Origin: Chrysemys picta bellii
Taxonomy: Eukaryota > Chordata > Testudines > Emydidae
Direction of reading: 5' to 3'
DNA length: 64,000 nt
Assembly: GCF_011386835.1 (NCBI RefSeq)
Contig: NC_088791.1
Coordinates: forward strand, 11,656,998 to 11,720,997
Below the pieces are notes generated by a model, which had not been told where the DNA came from, did no database searches, and was given only the letters and a program-made list of their open reading frames with translations. A program made the position numbers and the translations under genes. Of the stretch, positions 60,112-64,000 are shown piece after piece (within the stretch, counting starts at the first letter, position 1; each line of letters begins with the position of its first letter).

Positions 60112-60375
60112 CTTATAGATTCATAGATTCTAGGACTGGAAGGGACCTCGAGAGGTCATCGAGTCCAGTCCCCTGCCCTCATGGCAAGACCAAATACTGT
60201 CTAGACCATCCCTGATAGACATTTATCTAACCTACTCTTATATATCTCCAGAGATGGAGATTCCACAACCTCCCTAGGCAATTTATTCCAGTGTTTAACC
60301 ACCCTGAGAGTTAGGAACTTTTTCCTAATGTCCAACCTAAACGTCCCTTGCTGCAGTGTAAGCCCATTGCTTGAC
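60112..60375 (-). mobile_element. CR1 LINE 3' end, minus strand
   Basis: The 3' tail is at 60119-60135 (TAGATTCATAGATTCTAGG). The coding tail in the frame 60395-60201 includes [32 protein letters not shown] in two adjoining blocks. Same subfamily as 1-297. Confidence 0.9.
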
Positions 60376-62404
60376 CAGGGTTGTGATACAGCCACTCCTG
60401 TTGATTCTCACTGCTCCCTGTTTCCATAGAGTGCTGAGAGCTATTGTCCTGGAGCTGTCGTCTCCGCTCTGCACAGATACGAAGTAAGGCACCCAGCACA
60501 ATGAGGCCCCAATCTTGACTGAGGCTTCAGGGCATGACAGCAATACAAATGATTAATAATAATGATTACCCATGCTGCGTGCATAGTTGATGGGCTCACA
60601 TCCCTTCAGTAACCTCTGCTTTTGTCTGCTCAAATCTTCTGCTAACCCTTTTTTATCTGTGGAAAACAGACAAGGTTATTAACATTCAGTCAGTGCCCAG
60701 AGGTGTGAGGCTGAGGTGAAGAGAAAGAAATCACGATGGCTCAGCAGTGCTGGGCCAAAGCTGACAATGACACTGAAATCAAAGGGCAGCTGCTGTTTTC
60801 GCTCTCTCATCCCCAGAAGCACCCAAACTAACCGTTTTATCTTTTAATTAGCTATTGGTTCTTTTGTTGCATTGGGGCGAATAAACCCAGAATAAGAGTT
60901 TTTTCTGGAGCTGGAATTAGCAGGCATCTCAATCTCTCAGTGCTCCCTATGCTCTGTGAACAGCACCAGCCACTTTCAACGTTTTCTCTTAGCATTCAAT
61001 TCCTTGAGTAATGTCGGACCAGGCCAGCCAAGGCAAGGCCTGTCACCCCATCTCATCATATCAGCTGATGCTGGTGGGACTGGCCATACCATGACATAAT
61101 CTCCAGGAGACAGGAATCTTCTGATTCTGGATCTTCTCCATCTTGCATGAGTCTGGGATTCCTTCCTCCTCCATAGACGCCTCATTCTCTGGAGCATTCT
61201 GCAGATGTGGATCTCATTGGTGTATGCACTTTCAGGTCCAGTGAGGCCTATATTTTCCCAAGGAGCACCAGCCTGCCCTTGTATGCCGTGCATCCACGAG
61301 ACTCTGTAGAGTGGGCTGTCCCAATTGTTTCAGTCCCCTCCAGTATGCTGCATGTCCTGAGGTAAACAATGAAGGAGCTTATGGATTCCTGTACATTACA
61401 GGAAAGGTTAGATGGTTACTAATGATAAAACCCCTTAGTGCTGTTGATGAGCAAGGCAAGTCAATGCTGCTGATCATTTTGTTAACTTAGACATCAGACT
61501 AGAAAAGGGGGTCACTCGCTTTTATGTACCTGAGACCAGGAAGTACAGGGGGTGTAAGATTTCCCCTTATTCCTTTGTGTGAGCTACACCCACCTTACTG
61601 TCCATGTACAAGAGCGAGAGGGCTTCATAGGGCACAAATGGATAAAGAGGAGGAGAGATGGTGGGGGAGCCTTGGCTGTGCCCTCCAGTGCACTCTCCAG
61701 CAGAGCTGAACTGGTGCAGCAAAGGAAATAATCTGCTACTCGGATAGGCCAGAAGGATCTTACTTCCCTCCTGGAGGAAGGAGATTGGCAGGGAGACAAC
61801 TGTGTATTTCTGACTTGCAATCCCTTTTCTCGACTGTTCCTGAGTGGTGCAGCTATGCAATACCCCTTACCATGGGCTAGAAGGTAAGTGACAAGCCAGC
61901 CGGGAGTGAGCATTTAACAGGATTTGAGTGACCAATAGAGAAGTTCTGGAAATGATGGTCTGTCCCTGGAGAGGACCCTGCCAGTGAAGAGCACAGTACT
62001 TTGGTATGTACGGCAGGTAAGCAGCATGACCCCTTGGAAAGCTCTCTTTGCAGGTAGCACGTGAGCACTAAGAGCAGCACTCGGGCCAGATGCTGCAGTG
62101 CAGCTCTCAGGAGACTTTCTGCTTGGCTTCAGAGGGACTTCTCATGTGCTTATGGTTTTCTGGGTTGGGGCCAGAATGCTGAGCACCGTGCAGGATCAAA
62201 CTTTTCTTCCCCTATTGAGATGGTGCCTAACTTCTGTGGGAGGATTCAAGGCCTACCTGAGTAAACCAATTTTGTGTTACTCCTAAGAACTGCATTAAGA
62301 TTTTTGTACTGAGATATTTCTCCATTGATTAGTCAGACATGAGCCCAAACTGCAGGTTGGAACCCTGAATCCTGACATGGGTTTGGATCAGAGTTTGTAG
62401 TTTG
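60376..62404. other. No firm feature; possible integrase-like frame
   Basis: The frame 61293-60976 (minus, 105 codons) has RFLSPGDYVMVW after a basic Arg-rich run, which loosely resembles the C-terminal region of a retroelement integrase. No zinc or catalytic part is visible next to it. The rest of the interval is plain. Confidence 0.35.
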
Positions 62405-62620
62405 CAACAGAGGGTCCTGTGGCACCTTTAAGACTAACAGAAGTATTGGAGCATAAGCTTTCGTGGGTGAATGCCCACTTCATCAGACGCCAGTAATGGA
62501 AATTTCCAGAGGCAGGTATAAATCAGTATGGAGATAACGAGGTTAGTTCAATCAGGGAGGGTGAGGTGCTCTGCTAGCAGTTGAGGTGTGAACACCAAGG
62601 GAGGAGAAACTGCTTCTGTA
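62405..62620 (-). mobile_element. Penelope-type insert with 12-bp target duplication
   Basis: The 216-bp insert is flanked by GTTTGTAGTTTG at 62393-62404 and 62621-62632. On the plus strand it starts CAACAGAGGGTCCTGTGGCA, as in 42565-42783, and continues through the hammerhead-like region to about 62490. The remainder (CAGTAATGGAAATTTCCAG...) is specific to this copy. Outer end GGGTAGCCGTG is absent, so the right-hand end in minus orientation is shortened. Confidence 0.75.
62449..62486 (-). ncRNA. Hammerhead ribozyme-like motif, intact conserved core
   Basis: On the minus strand: CTGATGA (complement of 62480-62486), a stem II GTGGG/CCCAC, GAAA (complement of 62459-62462), then stem III A-G-C / G-C-U with loop TTAT, and the cleavage-site UC (complement of 62450-62449). 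All conserved core bases of the hammerhead are present. Stem I, which pairs the outer flanks, looks weak in this copy, so activity is uncertain. Hammerhead ribozymes are known in Penelope-like elements. Confidence 0.6.
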
Positions 62621-62734
62621 GTTTGTAGTTTGAATCTCTCTCTAAAATGAGTCCAACCCAGTTGTCAGGTCCGAACACACTAGTATCGGGGAAAGTTCAA
62701 ATTCATATCTGGAATTTGAACCCCTAGGTTCAGA

Positions 62735-63870
62735 TAGGGTGACCAGACGTCCCGATATTTCCTTGTTTGTCCCGCGTCCCGACCGACATGCGGTCGGGAC
62801 ACTGGACAAACAAGGAAATGCCCAGGAGCCTAGAGCCCGGAAGTGCTCGCACCCCCCCCCGCCCCTCCTCCGCCCCTTCCTCCCCCGATTGGCTCCCTCC
62901 CCGAATCCCCGCCTCTTCCCCGGGCTCACCATTCCCCCTCCCTCCACAAGCGCTGGAGGGAGGCCCGGGAGACTCAGGGGAAGCGCGGGGCCGGGGTGAG
63001 TAAGAGTCCGGCCTGGCCCCGAGCAGGCAGGACTCAGTTGGGTGGTAGGGCGAGGAGGGGGGCGGCCCGCGGGGCCAGGCGGCGGCTGTTGTTGTCCCCC
63101 CCGGGCAGCGGGACTCGGGAGCAGCCGCTGCTGCAGCTCCCACTGCCGTGGGGGCAGGAAGCAGCCATGGCGCTCCGCGGCTGCGGCGCCTCCGAACCCC
63201 CCGAGCCGGGGCCTGCTGCAGGGACCCAGCAGCGCGTACGCTGGGCCCAGCCCCTGGCCAGTCGCGTCTGGGCTGCTGCCCAGCTGGTGCTATCCCGCGG
63301 CGGCCCCGGGGCGGAGGCATCGGCCGCCCAGCCCCGTTCGTTCCCCTGCGGGACGGGGGGGCTGGGGCCTGCTGCCCCCACTCCGGGGCCGCCGCGGGAT
63401 AGCACCAGCTGGGCAGCAGCCCAGACGCGACTGGCCAGGGGCTGGGCTGGGCTGGGCGCAGCGTGCGCGCTGCTGGGTCCCCGCAGCAGGCCCCGGCTCA
63501 GGGAGTTCGGGGGCGCCAGAGCCGCAGCCGCGGAGCGCCATGGCCGCTTCCTGCCCCCGCGGCAGTGGGAGCTGCAGCAGCGGCTGCTCCCGAGTCCTGC
63601 TGGCCGGGGGTGAGAACAGCCGCCGCCTGGCCCCACGGGCCGCCCCCCTCCTCACCCTACCACCCAACTGAGTCCTGCCTGCAAGGGACCAGGCCGGACT
63701 GTTACTCACCCCGGCCCCGTGCTTCCCCTGCGTCTCCCGGGCCTCCCTCCAGCGCTTGCGGAGGAAGGGGTTTTTTTTTGGCCACGCCCCCCGCCACGCC
63801 CCCCCCGCGTCACGCCCCCCCCCCCTTCCCCCGCGTCCCGATATTTGTCTTGGGTGATCTGGTCACCCTA
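62735..63870. mobile_element. TIR element with a giant GC-rich palindrome
   Basis: The 1136-bp element has ends TAGGGTGACCAGA and TCTGGTCACCCTA (13-bp perfect TIR). The flanks GGTTCAGA (62727-62734) and GGTTCAGG (63871-63878) match at 7 of 8, fitting a hAT-type duplication. Inside, 62941-63312 and 63380-63764 are near-perfect inverses around a 67-base loop. A smaller hairpin lies at 62757-62819. Open frames of 150-256 codons on both strands are mirror images created by the palindrome and GC content; they are not genes. Confidence 0.85.
62941..63764. repeat. Large inverted repeat (arms about 375 bp, loop 67 bp)
   Basis: CCTCCACAAGCGCTGG at 62941-62956 pairs with CCAGCGCTTGCGGAGG at 63749-63764 (one mismatch). 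GGCCCCGG at 63302-63309 pairs with CCGGGGCC at 63383-63390. The coordinate sums (126705 outside, 126692 inside) show that the arms differ by only about 13 net bases. As RNA or single strand it would form a long hairpin. Confidence 0.9.
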
Positions 63871-64000
63871 GGTTCAGGAATGTTTGGCTCTGGTGTTTTG
63901 TTTTGGCCCATTACACAGATATGAAGTATGGCTCTGGAATTTGGACTTGGGGTTTTGGTTCCGGTCAATATCTATTCTAGATTCCCTTGAGATCAGACAG
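63871..64000. other. No recognised feature
   Basis: Short right-hand edge, plain sequence. Confidence 0.3.

Noticed and set aside
62843..63671. Long open frames (up to 256 codons) on both strands
   Set aside because: They are mirror images produced by a GC-rich palindrome inside a transposable element, with no domain.

Overview
The window reads as repeat-rich, non-coding DNA from a sauropsid, most likely a turtle. The evidence is many CR1 LINE copies (several with the octamer 3' end related to ATTCTATG), tRNA-derived SINEs of turtle type, MIR-like amniote SINEs, hAT-type miniature elements, DIRS-like retroelements and Penelope-type inserts. I found no convincing host exon, rRNA, functional tRNA or CRISPR array. 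Almost every open reading frame is part of a transposable element or a chance frame. All family names are my own recognition, because no database search was possible.

Layout. 1-6.9 kb: CR1 fragments and small terminal-inverted-repeat (TIR) elements in otherwise plain sequence. 6.9-19.7 kb: a deep nested stack. A hAT-type element (6926-7489) precedes DIRS-like copy A (7602-7779 and 11422-11785). Copy A is split by DIRS-like copy B (7780-11421) and then cut by DIRS-like copy C (11786-19660). Copy C holds a miniature element, a truncated element and a hAT transposase pseudogene (13523-18910). The pseudogene in turn holds a CR1 (14165-17034, itself carrying a SINE) and another miniature element (18186-18434). 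19.8-22.1 kb: TIR elements and a complete solo LTR (20969-22091). 22.1-29.4 kb: SINEs, miniature elements and a quiet block at 24.2-25.97 kb. 29.4-34.25 kb: a nearly full-length CR1 with ORF1 (zinc motif, coiled coil, SGNH esterase) and ORF2 (endonuclease, reverse transcriptase), both broken by a few lesions. 35-36.2 kb: an inverted-arrangement repeat and a larger TIR-type element. 39.96-41.04 kb: a second solo LTR. 41.1-46.2 kb: two 5'-truncated CR1s, each with a Penelope-type insert flanked by a target-site duplication (TSD). 46.5-54.8 kb: small TIR elements, old CR1 pieces and a third solo LTR inside a CR1. 55.2-56.2 kb: a Ty3/Gypsy-like gag fragment with an LTR, minus strand. 57.9-59.84 kb: DIRS-like copy D, minus strand. 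62.4 kb to the end: a Penelope-type insert and a 1.1-kb TIR element dominated by a giant GC-rich palindrome.

The elements form a layered record of insertions rather than an operon. Two observations stand out. First, several short inserts carry a CUGANGA...GAAA core and stems matching the hammerhead ribozyme, as known in Penelope-like elements. Second, DIRS-like copy C can be recognised as one element across 7.9 kb because its two ends share an inverted 16-bp match.
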